Of a stretch of DNA of 64,000 bases, positions 29,999-38,825 are shown piece after piece. The stretch is from the NCBI RefSeq assembly GCF_030814215.1, contig NZ_JAUSUT010000001.1, positions 2,914,001-2,978,000 of the forward strand. The letters are read 5' to 3'. Position 1 is the stretch's first letter; each line of letters opens with the position of its first letter. A model generated the notes under the pieces. That model saw only the letters and a list, made by a program, of their open reading frames with translations, was not told the DNA's origin and did no database searches. The translations under genes were made by a program, and so were the position numbers. Source of the stretch: Amycolatopsis thermophila (GTDB taxonomy: Bacteria > Actinomycetota > Actinomycetes > Mycobacteriales > Pseudonocardiaceae).

Positions 29999-30387
29999 TA
30001 GGCGTCGGTGCCGCGATCGACGGGCACGATCGCCTTGCCCAGCGGCATCAGCGAGACCGGGATCAGCTTGAAGTTCGCCAGCCCCAGCGGGATCCCGATG
30101 ATGGTGACGCACAGGACGATGCCGGTGAGCACGTGCCCGATCGCGAGCCAGATCCCGGCGAACACGATCCAGATGACGTTGCCGATCAGCGAGCCCACGC
30201 CCGCGTCGCGGCGGTCGACGATCGTCCGGCCGAACGGCCACAGCGCGTAGTTCGCGATGCGGAACGACGCGATGCCGAACGGGATCGTGACGATCAGGAC
30301 GCAGCAGATGATCCCGGCGACCAGGTATGCCACGGCCATCCAGAAGCCGGCGAACACCAGCCAGATCAGGTTCAGGATCAGGCGCAT
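29986..30387 (-). CDS. yccF: YccF-family inner-membrane protein
   Basis: 133 aa. Two copies of the YccF domain, each with a membrane hairpin: [20 protein letters not shown] with [20 protein letters not shown], and [20 protein letters not shown] with [16 protein letters not shown]. The IPxG(I/L)AxFK/R motif is diagnostic. Function is not known for the family. The ATG overlaps the stop of the PhzF-like gene by one base, so the two are translationally coupled. Confidence 0.92.
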   Translation of the reverse strand: MRLILNLIWLVFAGFWMAVAYLVAGIICCVLIVTIPFGIASFRIANYALWPFGRTIVDRRDAGVGSLIGNVIWIVFAGIWLAIGHVLTGIVLCVTIIGIPLGLANFKLIPVSLMPLGKAIVPVDRGTDAYYRP

Positions 30388-31148
30388 CAGACGTGCAGCT
30401 CCCCACTGACGACGGTGACGGCCTGTCCGGACAGCGTCACCCGGTCCCCGTTCAGCAGGACCCGGACGATCCCGCCGCGTTCCGACGCCTGCTCGCCGAC
30501 GAGCTCGGTCCGCCCGAGCCGGTCCGCCCAGTACGGCGCGAGCAGGCAGTGCGCCGACCCGGTGACCGGGTCCTCCGGCACGCCGACGGCGGGCCCGAAG
30601 ACGCGGCTGACGAAGTCGGCCTCGTCGTGGTCGCCGGGCGCCGTCACGACGAGGCAGCGCGCGTCCCAACCCGCGATGACGTCCAGGTCCGGCTTCAGCT
30701 CGCGCACCTGTGTCGCGTGGGCGACCTCGACGAGGATGTCCCACCTGCCGCGGGCGACGCCCTCGATGGTGACCCCGGCCAGGGCGTCGAGCACGTCGTC
30801 GTCGGCGCTGCGCGGCGGGTCGCTCGGGAAGTCCATGCTGACCCAGCCGTCCTCGGCCCTGGTGCGCAGTTCGCCGCTGCGGGTGGTGAACACCTGCTCG
30901 CCGCCCAGGACGTGCCCGGTGGCCAGGGTCGCGTGCCCGCACAGGTCCACCTCGACCGCCGGGGTGAACCAGCGCAGCGACTTGGGGCCGTCGCCGGACA
31001 CCTCCACGAACGCCGTTTCCGAGTGCCGCAGCTCGGCGGCCACCGACTGCATCCACGCGGTCTCGGCCGGTTCGTCGAGCAGCACGACACCGGCGGGGTT
31101 GCCCGCGAACGGGGTGCCGGTGAACGCGTCGACGATCGAGAGCCTCAT
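30387..31148 (-). CDS. PhzF-family isomerase/epimerase-like protein
   Basis: 253 aa from ATG 31148 ([20 protein letters not shown]), the canonical PhzF opening. Other family features are [11 protein letters not shown] with the conserved Glu, [20 protein letters not shown], and [16 protein letters not shown] near the end. Family members isomerise or epimerise small acids; only PhzF itself makes phenazines. No phenazine genes are present here, so the substrate is unknown. It is divergent from the acyl-CoA synthetase with an 85-bp gap. Confidence 0.9.
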   Translation of the reverse strand: MRLSIVDAFTGTPFAGNPAGVVLLDEPAETAWMQSVAAELRHSETAFVEVSGDGPKSLRWFTPAVEVDLCGHATLATGHVLGGEQVFTTRSGELRTRAEDGWVSMDFPSDPPRSADDDVLDALAGVTIEGVARGRWDILVEVAHATQVRELKPDLDVIAGWDARCLVVTAPGDHDEADFVSRVFGPAVGVPEDPVTGSAHCLLAPYWADRLGRTELVGEQASERGGIVRVLLNGDRVTLSGQAVTVVSGELHV

Positions 31149-31233
31149 GCCACCCACTCTAGGGGGTGTCCGGGAGGGGCCGGGATTTCTAAACTCGGCG
31201 GGAGTCAGTGTCGACCGCGTCCGAGGAGGCGTC

Positions 31234-32844
31234 ATGCCAGCCCTGCCGAGTTATGCGTCGGGTATCTCCGAGGTGCCCCTGCTCGGGGACACCATCGGCG
31301 ACAATTTCGACCGGACCGTGGCGGCGTTCGGCGAGCGGGACGCGCTGGTGGACTGCGCCGCCGGCCGCCGCTGGACCTACCGCGAGCTGGCGGCCGAGGT
31401 CGACGCGCTGGCCGCGGGGCTGGCCGGGCGCGGGATCGTCAAGGGCGACCGGGTCGGCATCTGGTCGCCCAACTGTGCCGAGTGGACGTTCCTGCAGTAC
31501 GCGACGGCGAAGATCGGGGCGATCCTGGTCAACATCAACCCGGCCTACCGGTCGCACGAACTGGAGTTCGTGCTGAACCAGGCGGGGGTGCGGATGCTGG
31601 TGGCGGCGCGGACGTTCAAGACCTCCGATTACGCCGCCATGATCGAGGAGGTCCGGCCGCGGTGCGCGAGCCTGGAGCAGGTGGTGCTGCTGGGCTCGGC
31701 CGAGTGGTCCGAGCTGCTGGAGTCCGGGCGCGGCAAGCCGTTGCCGGAGGTGGGGTTGTCGGCGGACGACCCGATCAACATCCAGTACACCTCGGGGACG
31801 ACGGGCTTCCCGAAGGGCGCCACGCTGTCGCACCACAACATCCTCAACAACGGCTTCTTCGTCGGCGAGCTGTGCCACTACACCGAGGCCGACCGGGTGT
31901 GCATCCCGGTGCCCTTCTACCACTGCTTCGGGATGGTGATGGGCAACCTGGCGGCCACCTCGCACGGGTCGTGCATGGTGATCCCGGCGCCCGCGTTCGA
32001 CCCGAAGGCCACCCTGAAGGCGGTCGAGTCGGAGCGGTGCACGTCGCTGTACGGGGTGCCGACGATGTTCATCGCCGAGCTGTCCGAACCCGGCTTCGAG
32101 GACTACGACCTGTCGTCGCTGCGGACCGGCATCATGGCCGGCTCGCCCTGCCCGGTCGAGGTGATGAAGCAGGTCATCGAGCGGATGGGCATGTCCGAGG
32201 TGTCGATCTGCTACGGCATGACCGAAACGTCACCGGTGTCGACGCAGACCCGCGCGGACGATTCGATCGAACGGCGGGTGTCGACCGTGGGGCGGGTGGG
32301 GCCGCACCTGGAGGTCAAGATCGTCGACCCGGAGACCGGCCTGACCGCCCCGCGCGGCGAGCCGGGCGAGCTGTGCACGCGGGGTTATTCGGTGATGCTG
32401 GGCTACTGGGACCAGCCCGACAAGACGGCCGAGGTGATCGACGAGGCACGGTGGATGCACACGGGCGATCTCGGCGTGATGGACGACGAGGGCTACATCC
32501 AGATCACCGGGCGCATCAAGGACATGGTCATCCGCGGCGGGGAGAACATCTACCCGCGCGAGATCGAGGAGTTCCTGTACACCCACCCGGACGTGCTGGA
32601 CGCGCAGGTGATCGGCGTGCCGGACGAGCGGTACGGCGAGGAGCTGATGGCGTGGATCCGGATGCGTGAGGGCGCGCAGCCGCTGACGGCGGAGTCCCTG
32701 CGGGAGTTCTGCACCGGGAAGCTGGCGCACTACAAGATCCCGCGGTACGTGCACATCGTCGACGAGTTCCCGATGACCGTGACGGGGAAGATCCGGAAGG
32801 TCGAAATGCGGGAAAAGGCAGTGGAGATCCTGAAACTGACGTAA
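31234..32844 (+). CDS. Fatty acyl-CoA synthetase (AMP-dependent ligase)
   Basis: 536 aa from ATG 31234 with GAGGAGG upstream. The AMP-binding P-loop is [19 protein letters not shown], followed by YGMTETSP, the hinge region [20 protein letters not shown] and the catalytic lysine in [14 protein letters not shown]. Sequence and length fit medium/long-chain acyl-CoA synthetases of the FadD group. The reaction is fatty acid + ATP + CoA to acyl-CoA + AMP + PPi. A hairpin terminator and two insertion sequences follow. Confidence 0.93.
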   Translation: MPALPSYASGISEVPLLGDTIGDNFDRTVAAFGERDALVDCAAGRRWTYRELAAEVDALAAGLAGRGIVKGDRVGIWSPNCAEWTFLQYATAKIGAILVNINPAYRSHELEFVLNQAGVRMLVAARTFKTSDYAAMIEEVRPRCASLEQVVLLGSAEWSELLESGRGKPLPEVGLSADDPINIQYTSGTTGFPKGATLSHHNILNNGFFVGELCHYTEADRVCIPVPFYHCFGMVMGNLAATSHGSCMVIPAPAFDPKATLKAVESERCTSLYGVPTMFIAELSEPGFEDYDLSSLRTGIMAGSPCPVEVMKQVIERMGMSEVSICYGMTETSPVSTQTRADDSIERRVSTVGRVGPHLEVKIVDPETGLTAPRGEPGELCTRGYSVMLGYWDQPDKTAEVIDEARWMHTGDLGVMDDEGYIQITGRIKDMVIRGGENIYPREIEEFLYTHPDVLDAQVIGVPDERYGEELMAWIRMREGAQPLTAESLREFCTGKLAHYKIPRYVHIVDEFPMTVTGKIRKVEMREKAVEILKLT

Positions 32845-32854
32845 GCGACGGTGG

Positions 32855-32896
32855 CGATGCGAGTGGCGCGGGCAGGCCCCGCGCCACCCGCGCATC
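32855..32896 (+). terminator. Hairpin terminator after the acyl-CoA synthetase
   Basis: GTGGCGCGGG (32863-32872), loop CAGGC, and CCCGCGCCAC (32878-32887) form a perfect 10-bp stem 19 bp after the stop. Outer GATGCG/CGCATC bases extend it. No T-run follows, as common in actinomycetes. Confidence 0.7.
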
Positions 32897-32922
32897 TGTG
32901 GCAGGACCCTTCAGCCGGCTAG

Positions 32923-33853
32923 GGAGTGTCCTGTAACTGATCTACCTGCAGGCCTGGTTTGATCTTGGGTTGTGGTGGGTCGGGGTGAGGTGACGGATCG
33001 GGCGTGGGCGCGTATTGAGCCGTTGCTGCCGGTGTCGGGTCGGGGGCGGCAGTGGCGGGATCACCGGCAGGTGCTCAACGCGATTCTGTGGAAGCTGCGG
33101 ACCGGGGCGCCGTGGCGTGACCTGCCCGAGCGGTATGGGCCGTGGAAGACCGCGCATGAACGGTTGCGGTTGTGGACCGCGGATGGCACCTGGCAGAGGA
33201 TCCTGGACGAGGTGATCGTCAAGGACGACTCGATCGGTGAGGTCGAGTGGGTCATCTCGGTGGACTCCAGTGTGGTGCGAGCACACCAGCATGCTGCTGG
33301 GGCTCGGACAAAGGGGGCTGCGCGCCCGTCGTCGAGGCGCTCGCGGTCGACGGGGAAGGACTCGGCCGGTCCCGGGGCGGACTGAGCACGAAGATCCATC
33401 TTGCGGTCGATGGGCGCGGGTTACCGATGCGGGTGCTGCTCACCGGCGGCCAGGCCGGCGACAACCCACAACTGCTGCCGCTGCTGGATGGCATCCAGGT
33501 GGCCCGAATCGGGCCGGGCCGCCCGCGCTGCCGGCCCGAGATGGTCATCGCGGACAAGGCCTATTCGCATCCCTCAACCCAGCAGGCGATGCGGAACCGG
33601 CGAATCCGGTTCACCAGTCCAGAGCGGGAGGACCAGATCGCCCGCCGCGCCGCCGAGGGCTTCCGCGGCGGGCGTCCTCCCGCCTTCGATGCCGAGGCCT
33701 ACCAGCGGCGCAACGTGGTCGAACGCTGTTTCAACAGGCTCAAACAGTTCCGCGGCCTGGCCACCCGCTACGCCAAACGCGCCGCCTACTACCAGGCCGA
33801 ACTCACCATCGCCGCCATCGTCCTCTGGCTCAGATGACTTACAGGACACGCCC
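32923..33853 (+). mobile_element. IS5-family insertion sequence, 931 bp
   Basis: The ends are imperfect inverted repeats beginning GGAGTGTCCTGTAACTGATC on the left and, reading inward from the right, GGCGTGTCCTGTAAGTCATC (three mismatches in 20). The element is flanked by CTAG at 32919-32922 and 33854-33857, matching the YTAR-type target duplication of the IS427 group. It carries one transposase read through a -1 frameshift and appears complete. The right-hand CTAG is shared with a second IS that starts at 33858. Confidence 0.9.
32972..33837 (+). CDS. IS5-family (IS427-like) transposase produced by -1 frameshifting
   Basis: OrfA (32972-33385) carries the HTH part (VTDRAWARIEPLLPVSG, LNAILWKLRTGAPWRDLP) and the first catalytic Asp (EWVISVDSSVVRAHQH). 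OrfB, in the -1 frame and ending 33837, carries the second Asp (MVIADKAYSHPS) and the catalytic Glu (RRNVVERCFNRLKQFRGLAT). At 33310-33316 the zero frame reads A AAG GGG, an ideal X XXY YYZ slippery heptamer. Slipping there joins OrfA to the OrfB sequence DKGGCAPVVEAL, giving a full DDE transposase of about 288 aa. Confidence 0.9.
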
Positions 33854-33857
33854 TAGC

Positions 33858-35440
33858 TTGAGTTTTAACTTTCGGGTGGTGCTTGCCTACCCCTGTTGAT
33901 CATGAACGCAGCCCTTGGTCGATCATTCCTTCTTGCGACAGTTGGAAGATCGATCAGGGGCTGCGGTGATCAGTTTGCCGGATGCCAGTACCAGGCGTGC
34001 CGATGGGGAGCTGTCGAGGTTTCGGCGGCGGGTGTATGAGTCTTTGAACCGGCGGGCGGACGCGTTGTTCGAGCTGGCCGACGCGGTGTTGTGTGCTGAT
34101 GGGCCGGTGCGGTCGGTCGCGGAGTTGTCCCTGGCGGGCGAGCATCGCCGAGGGTATGGCAGTGGGTATGCCGCACTCGCGCGCGGCAGGATGGACATAC
34201 CGCGGTTACAGACCGCGCTGAGCGCGGCGCCGATCCCGCGGGCCGCGGACGGGCGGCTGGTGCTGGCGGTCGATGTGACCTGCTGGTTGCGTCCGGAAGC
34301 GCACACCTGCCCGCAACGGATCCTGTGTCACACCTACGGCCGCGGCAAAGACCAGCACATGATGGTGCCGGGCTGGCCCTACTCCGTCGTCGTCGCGCTG
34401 GAATCAGGGCGTGGTTCGTGGACCGCGCCGCTGGACGCGGTCCGGCTCGCGCCGGGCGACAACGCCGCGAGCGTGACCGCCCGGCAGATCCGCGGCGTGG
34501 TGGACCGTCTGGTCGCGGCCGGGCACTGGCGGCCGGGAGACCCGGACATCCTGCTGGTCGCCGATGCCGGCTACGACGGCCCCCGGCTGGCCCACGTGCT
34601 GGCCGATCTTCCGATCACCGTGCTGGTGCGGATGCGCACTGATCGGGTCCTGCATCGCCCGGTCCCGCCGCAGCCGCCCGGCACGCTGGGCAGACCCCGT
34701 CGCCACGGCGACGCGTTCGCTTTCGGTGACCCGGCCACCTGGGGGCATCCCGACGTCGTCACCGAAACCACGACCCGGCTCTATGGTCCCGCGCTGGTCC
34801 GGGCGTGGGATCGGCTGCACCCACGGCTGACCCACCGCATCGCCTGGGCCGGCCACGTCGGCACTCTGCCGATCATCGAGGGCACCGTGATCCGGCTCGA
34901 AGTCCACCGGCTGCCCTCCGGGGCGATCCCGAAACCGGTGTGGCTTTGGCACTCCCGCATCGGCCTGGACGCCACCGAGGTTGATCTGGCCTGGCAGGCG
35001 TTCCTGCGCCGGTTCGACATCGAGCACACCTTCCGCATGCTCAAGCAAACCCTCGGCTGGACCACCCCAAAACTTCGCTCACCCGAAGCGGCCGACCGCT
35101 GGACCTGGCTGCTGCTGACCGCCTACACCCAGCTGCGCCTCGCCCGTGACCTCACAGCGGACCTGCGCCGTCCTTGGGAGAAACCCCGACAAGCCAGGCG
35201 GCTCACCCCGGCCAGGGTCCGCCGAGGGTTTCGGAACCTACGGCCACAACTCGCCTGCCCCGCCGGCGTCCCGAAACCCTCGCGGCCAGGCCCTGGACGT
35301 CCAGCCGGAACACCCAACCAACGACCCGCCTCACGCCACGACGTCCACACCGTCACCACCACGAACACACCAAAGCCGAAACACAGCAAGAACACCAAAT
35401 CGAGCAACCCACGACCCCGCCGACCCGGTTAAAACTCAAG
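33858..35440 (+). mobile_element. Second insertion sequence (NF041680-type transposase), 1583 bp
   Basis: Perfect 13-bp terminal inverted repeats bound the element: CTTGAGTTTTAAC at 33858-33870 and GTTAAAACTCAAG at 35428-35440. CTAG lies on both sides (33854-33857 and 35441-35444), indicating a 4-bp target duplication. One transposase gene fills it. It abuts the IS5-family element directly, with only the shared CTAG between. Confidence 0.88.
33966..35432 (+). CDS. DDE transposase of the second IS
   Basis: 488 aa from GTG 33966 (MISLPDASTRRADGELSRF); the frame is open to TTG 33915. Candidate catalytic residues are the Asp in RLVLAVDVTCWLRPEAH, the Asp in ILLVADAGYDGPRLAHV, and the Glu in FDIEHTFRMLKQTLGWTTP, a layout like IS4/IS701-type enzymes. 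It resembles the actinobacterial 'NF041680' putative transposases. The C-terminal ~60 residues are Pro/Arg/Lys-rich, and the gene runs into the right terminal repeat. Apparently intact. Confidence 0.85.
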   Translation: MISLPDASTRRADGELSRFRRRVYESLNRRADALFELADAVLCADGPVRSVAELSLAGEHRRGYGSGYAALARGRMDIPRLQTALSAAPIPRAADGRLVLAVDVTCWLRPEAHTCPQRILCHTYGRGKDQHMMVPGWPYSVVVALESGRGSWTAPLDAVRLAPGDNAASVTARQIRGVVDRLVAAGHWRPGDPDILLVADAGYDGPRLAHVLADLPITVLVRMRTDRVLHRPVPPQPPGTLGRPRRHGDAFAFGDPATWGHPDVVTETTTRLYGPALVRAWDRLHPRLTHRIAWAGHVGTLPIIEGTVIRLEVHRLPSGAIPKPVWLWHSRIGLDATEVDLAWQAFLRRFDIEHTFRMLKQTLGWTTPKLRSPEAADRWTWLLLTAYTQLRLARDLTADLRRPWEKPRQARRLTPARVRRGFRNLRPQLACPAGVPKPSRPGPGRPAGTPNQRPASRHDVHTVTTTNTPKPKHSKNTKSSNPRPRRPG

Positions 35441-35527
35441 CTAGGCCGAAACCTCCCGGCGCCCGGCAACGCCAGGTGAGACGCGACGTCACCAGACCGC
35501 CCCCGCCCCCGATCCCAGCCCGCCTTT

Positions 35528-35587
35528 GGTCGCCGATCAGGCGTGTCAAGGTACTCTTTCCCGCCTTGACACGCCTGCTCGGCGACC
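35528..35587. repeat. Large 24-bp inverted repeat (cruciform/hairpin) downstream of the IS pair
   Basis: GGTCGCCGA-T-CAGGCGTGTCAAGG (35528-35551) and its inverse CCTTGACACGCCTG-C-TCGGCGACC (35564-35587) pair over 24 bp with one mismatch, around the 12-base loop TACTCTTTCCCG. It lies in the 267-bp gap 35445-35711, which otherwise has no gene. It is too long and symmetrical for an ordinary terminator and has no T-run. It may be a site-specific repeat, a former IS end pair, or a bidirectional terminator. Confidence 0.7.
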
Positions 35588-35677
35588 GAAACCCTCCAAC
35601 CGGAGGGGACGGGGGAGGCCAGCACCCAAGGCGACCACGCCGGACGGCCTCAGGCGACGGGATGACCCAGCTCGCGT

Positions 35678-35710
35678 TGCGAGCACGGGCGCTGGGCGCC
35701 CGTGCTCGCA
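35678..35710 (-). terminator. Terminator of the R2lox gene
   Basis: A perfect 15-bp stem (TGCGAGCACGGGCGC, loop TGG, GCGCCCGTGCTCGCA) ends one base from the R2lox stop at 35712. No T-run. Its position and strength fit a GC-rich actinomycete terminator. Confidence 0.75.
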
Positions 35711-35711
35711 G

Positions 35712-36674
35712 CTACTGCACCGCCTCGGCGAGGGCCTTCGCGTCTTCCTCGCCGAACGTTTCTTCCAGCTGTTCCGGCGAGTAGTCCACATCGATCTGGG
35801 CGACGGGCACCCCGCGCGCCGATTCGATGGCTCCCAGGCGCCGCTGGGCCCGGTCGGCGGCGTAGTCGATGAACTCCTGCGGGTCGTTGTCGAAGGGGCG
35901 CGGCTCCTCGAACTGGTCCTGCACCCATTGGATCATCCCGAGGGCGTGCGGCAACAGCTCACCCATGCGCTGCTGCACCGCGTCCCACAACGAATCGTCC
36001 GCGGCGATGTGCCTGCGGCAGGTGAAGGTGCCCCACGCCATGTGCCGGCGCTCGTCGTCACCGATGTGCTTCACGAGTTGCTGCATGCCGGGCAGGATGC
36101 CGCGCGTGGTGCACACCTTCTGCCAGGCGTAGTAACCCGTCAGCGCCAGGCTTCCCTCGATCACGTGGTTGTAGGTGACGCTCGCGCGGATCTGGTTGAG
36201 CGGGCTCGGTTCGCGCTCGAGGACGCTCAGCGACTCCGGCAGCTCCTCGTAGAACAGCTTGCGGTAGTGCGGGTTCTCGCTCACGTACGACGTCAGGTCT
36301 TCCGTCAACCCGACCGCGTCCATCCAGCGCCGGAAGACCTCCGTGTGCTTGGCCTCCTCGAAACAGAACTGGGTCAGGTACATCTCGTCGCCGAAGCGGC
36401 CTTCGGCGGCCATCGCCTTCATGAACGGCTGGATGTCCTCCGTCACCGCCTCCTCGCCGGCGATGAACTGCGCGCACAGGTACGTCGACGAGCGGCGCTC
36501 CTCGTCGGTCAGCGTCTGCCAGTCCTCGGCGTCCTGGCTGAAGTCGATGTCCGCCGGGTTCCAGAACTTCCGGTTCCCCTTCACGAACAACCGCAACGGG
36601 AACGAGTCCCAGTTCAGCCCGCCCCGGCGCAGCGAGGCGAAACCGGTGCGGTGCACGGGCAGTGTGCCAGTCAT
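35712..36674 (-). CDS. R2-like ligand-binding oxidase (R2lox)
   Basis: 320 aa. ATG 36674 is chosen because GGAG lies 8 bases upstream. It resembles ribonucleotide-reductase R2 but matches the R2lox family (M. tuberculosis Rv0233), which carries a Mn/Fe cofactor, binds a fatty-acid-like ligand and forms a Val-Tyr ether crosslink. Metal-ligand motifs are [14 protein letters not shown] (Glu and crosslink Val), [14 protein letters not shown] (Glu, His), [15 protein letters not shown] (crosslink Tyr and Glu) and [12 protein letters not shown] (Glu, His). The C-terminal signature [13 protein letters not shown] is shared. The physiological role is unresolved. It follows a TetR gene by 5 bp, the same pairing as Rv0232-Rv0233. 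Confidence 0.93.
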   Translation of the reverse strand: MTGTLPVHRTGFASLRRGGLNWDSFPLRLFVKGNRKFWNPADIDFSQDAEDWQTLTDEERRSSTYLCAQFIAGEEAVTEDIQPFMKAMAAEGRFGDEMYLTQFCFEEAKHTEVFRRWMDAVGLTEDLTSYVSENPHYRKLFYEELPESLSVLEREPSPLNQIRASVTYNHVIEGSLALTGYYAWQKVCTTRGILPGMQQLVKHIGDDERRHMAWGTFTCRRHIAADDSLWDAVQQRMGELLPHALGMIQWVQDQFEEPRPFDNDPQEFIDYAADRAQRRLGAIESARGVPVAQIDVDYSPEQLEETFGEEDAKALAEAVQ

Positions 36675-36679
36675 GATCG

Positions 36680-37282
36680 TCACTCCATTGTGGACGCGTA
36701 GTGGGTGATGGCCGGTGCGATCGCGGCGCAGATCAGCTCCGCCGCCTCGGTCGCGGAATGGGTCGGCAGCACCAGGTGGCTCAAGGACAGCCGCACCACG
36801 GTCTCGGCCAGCAAGTTCGCGGCGTCGGTGCTGAGGGCGGGCAGGAACTCGCGGTAGTGCGTCGCCGCGGTCTCCATCGCCGCGGACAACACGGGTTCAC
36901 CCCGGGTGGTGAGCAGCGGCAGCAGATCCTCACCCTGTGGTGTGCCCAGCGCGGAAGCCACCAGCCGGTTCTCCCGCGCGTGCTCGATCGTGTAGGTGAC
37001 CGCATCCCGGATGCCGGTCAGCAGATCGGGTGCGGAGGCGAACCGGTGGTGGATGCCGTCCAGGAACTCGCCCGTGGTGCGCAGGACGACCGCCTGCACG
37101 AGTGCGTTCTTGTTGCCGAACTCGTTGTAGACCGTCTGGCGGCTGACCCCGGCCGCCGATGCGACGTCCGCCATCCGCAGGGCTGCGTAGCCCCGCGCCG
37201 CCAGGATGTCGGCCGCCGCGTCGAGCAGTGTCTCCCGCAGCGAGGTCCTGGTCCGCGCCGCGAACGAGTCGGTGATCCCAGT
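36680..37282 (-). CDS. TetR-family regulator paired with R2lox
   Basis: 200 aa from GTG 37282 ([20 protein letters not shown]); a TTG at 37303 would extend it 7 residues but would overlap the putative operator. The HTH is [21 protein letters not shown], with a ligand-binding C-terminal domain. Its stop is 5 bp before the R2lox start, so the two are co-transcribed. Just upstream are inverted CTTGACA/TGTCAAG repeats, which suggests autoregulation of the operon. Confidence 0.92.
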   Translation of the reverse strand, partial: TGITDSFAARTRTSLRETLLDAAADILAARGYAALRMADVASAAGVSRQTVYNEFGNKNALVQAVVLRTTGEFLDGIHHRFASAPDLLTGIRDAVTYTIEHARENRLVASALGTPQGEDLLPLLTTRGEPVLSAAMETAATHYREFLPALSTDAANLLAETVVRLSLSHLVLPTHSATEAAELICAAIAPAITHYASTME

Positions 37283-37293
37283 CACAAGCCCAG

Positions 37294-37329
37294 CTTGACA
37301 CAACAGCTCCTGATGTCAAGAACCTTGAC
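37294..37329. promoter_or_regulatory. Candidate TetR operator cluster
   Basis: Three related half-sites: CTTGACA (37294-37300), TGTCAAG (37314-37320) and CTTGAC (37324-37329). The last two form the palindrome GTCAAG-AAC-CTTGAC; the first two form a wider inverted pair with a 13-base spacer. They sit directly upstream of the TetR-R2lox operon. Confidence 0.65.
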
Positions 37330-37402
37330 CCGATCGGCGTCACTGTAAAGTCGAGGTGAGATGGCTGCCGGAACTGCCGGTGCTTCCGGCTACCGTGGCC
37401 GC

Positions 37403-38035
37403 GTGGGGATCGTCGTCGGCTTCGACCTGGACATGACGCTCATCGACCCGCGGCCGGGCATGGTCGCGGTGATGAACGCACTCGGCGCGGAGGCGGGCCT
37501 GCCGCTGGACGGTGAGCACTTCGCCGCCAACCTGGGCCCGCCGCTGGATCAGGTGCTGCGCGAATTCGGCGCGCCCGAACACCGGATCACCGGCCTCGTC
37601 GACCGGTTCCGCCAGCTGTACCCGGAGATCGTGGTCCCGGAGACCGTCGCGCTCCCGGGCGCGCACGAGTCACTGGCCGCGGTGCACGAGGCGGGTGGCC
37701 GCACGGTCGTGGTCACCGGCAAGTACGGGCCGAACGCGGCGCTGCACGTGAAGGCGCTCGGCCTCGCCGTGGACGTCCTGGTGGGCGAGCTGTGGTCGGA
37801 CGGCAAGGCAGTGGCCCTGCGTGAGCACGGCGCGTCGATCTACGCCGGCGACCACCTGGGGGACGTGCGGGGCGCGCTCGCCGCGGGCGCGGTGCCGGTG
37901 GGTGTGACCACCGGACCGTGCAGCCGGGCGGAGTTGCTGGAAGCCGGGGCGGAAGTCGTCTTCTCCAGCCTGGCGGAGTTCCCCGGCTGGCTCAGCCGGC
38001 AGCCGCTTTCCGGTGCTCGCGGACCAGGGAGATGA
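37403..38035 (+). CDS. HAD-superfamily phosphatase
   Basis: 210 aa from GTG 37403 (the frame is also open to ATG 37361, adding 14 residues). Motif I is GFDLDMTLIDP, the motif II Thr is in VVVTGKYGP, and motif IV is YAGDHLGDVRGAL. A helical cap lies between motif I and II, as in phosphoglycolate-phosphatase-like enzymes. The substrate is unknown. It is divergent from the TetR-R2lox operon, whose operators lie in the shared gap. Confidence 0.88.
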   Translation: MGIVVGFDLDMTLIDPRPGMVAVMNALGAEAGLPLDGEHFAANLGPPLDQVLREFGAPEHRITGLVDRFRQLYPEIVVPETVALPGAHESLAAVHEAGGRTVVVTGKYGPNAALHVKALGLAVDVLVGELWSDGKAVALREHGASIYAGDHLGDVRGALAAGAVPVGVTTGPCSRAELLEAGAEVVFSSLAEFPGWLSRQPLSGARGPGR

Positions 38036-38222
38036 GCGACAGGGCGATGCCGAGGGGGGTGGCCACGCCGGCCAGGGCGCTGAGCCAGACCGGGAGGTCC
38101 CGCAGGCCGAAGGCGAACATGACGAACACGGCCAGCACGGCCAGCACGCCGATGGCGAACACGCCGATCCCGAGCCGCATCAGGAACGGCTTCCGGGGGG
38201 AGGTCTTGGCCGGAGTATCCAT
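37992..38222 (-). CDS. Small two-helix membrane protein
   Basis: 76 aa from ATG 38222 (MDTPAKTSPRKPFLMRLGIG). Two membrane helices are clear: GVFAIGVLAVLAVFVMFAFG and WLSALAGVATPLGIALSLIS, with positively charged ends (RKPF and REHRK). No function is recognised. The end overlaps the convergent HAD gene by 44 bases. Confidence 0.75.
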   Translation of the reverse strand: MDTPAKTSPRKPFLMRLGIGVFAIGVLAVLAVFVMFAFGLRDLPVWLSALAGVATPLGIALSLISLVREHRKAAAG

Positions 38223-38386
38223 GCCACAAGGTTAGAACCCATATCTTCTTCACCCCAGGGCGCATACCGGGATAGGCTGGCGGATACGCGTCCTGGGTAC
38301 GCCCAGGGCGCGTTCGTCGTGCAGGGCGGTCACGTGCCGCCGGTACGCGAGATGACGTAGTGCAGAGCGAAGGAACGGTGAGGGCA

Positions 38387-38773
38387 GTGCCGACCGGCAA
38401 GGTCAAGTGGTACGACGCGGAGAAGGGGTTCGGTTTCGTCACCCAGGATGGCGGCCAGGACGTCTACATCCGCAAGACCGCGCTCCCCCAAGGGGTCGAG
38501 GCACTCAAGGCCGGCCAGCGGCTGGAGTTCGGCGTCGCCGACGGCCGGCGCGGCCCGCAGGCCCTGTCCGTTCGCCTGATCGACAGCCTGCCCTCGGTCG
38601 CCGAGGCGCGCCGTCGTCCCGCCGAGGAGCTGCACGGCCTGATCGAGGACATGATCAAGCTGCTGGAGATGAAGGTGCAGCCGGACCTGCGCCGCGGCCG
38701 CTACCCCGACCGCAAGAACACCAAGCGCATCGCCGAAGTGATGCGCGCGGTCGCGCGCGACCTCGACCCGTAA
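38387..38773 (+). CDS. cspB: Cold-shock protein with C-terminal extension (CspB-like)
   Basis: 128 aa from GTG 38387; GTGs at 38378 and 38360 are also in frame. The cold-shock domain shows RNP1 KGFGFVTQ and a variant RNP2 [10 protein letters not shown] (normally DVFVH). Instead of stopping at ~67 residues, the protein continues about 60 residues with a helical segment ([16 protein letters not shown]) and a basic stretch ([19 protein letters not shown]). This resembles the longer CspB of M. tuberculosis (Rv0871). Single-stranded nucleic-acid binding. Confidence 0.92.
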   Translation: MPTGKVKWYDAEKGFGFVTQDGGQDVYIRKTALPQGVEALKAGQRLEFGVADGRRGPQALSVRLIDSLPSVAEARRRPAEELHGLIEDMIKLLEMKVQPDLRRGRYPDRKNTKRIAEVMRAVARDLDP

Positions 38774-38790
38774 CTCCCGGCCGGACCAGG

Positions 38791-38819
38791 TGGGGCTCCT
38801 CGCATCGAGGGGCCCCGCT
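38791..38819. terminator. Bidirectional terminator between cspB and the DUF2771 gene
   Basis: GGGGCTCCTCG, short loop, CGAGGGGCCCC: an 11-bp stem with one mismatch between two convergent genes (stops at 38773 and 38826). Confidence 0.7.
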
Positions 38820-38825
38820 TCGTCG

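Noticed and set aside
30133-31233. Upstream extension of the acyl-CoA synthetase frame by 367 codons
   Set aside because: It is antisense to the YccF and PhzF-like genes. The real start is ATG 31234 with GAGGAGG.
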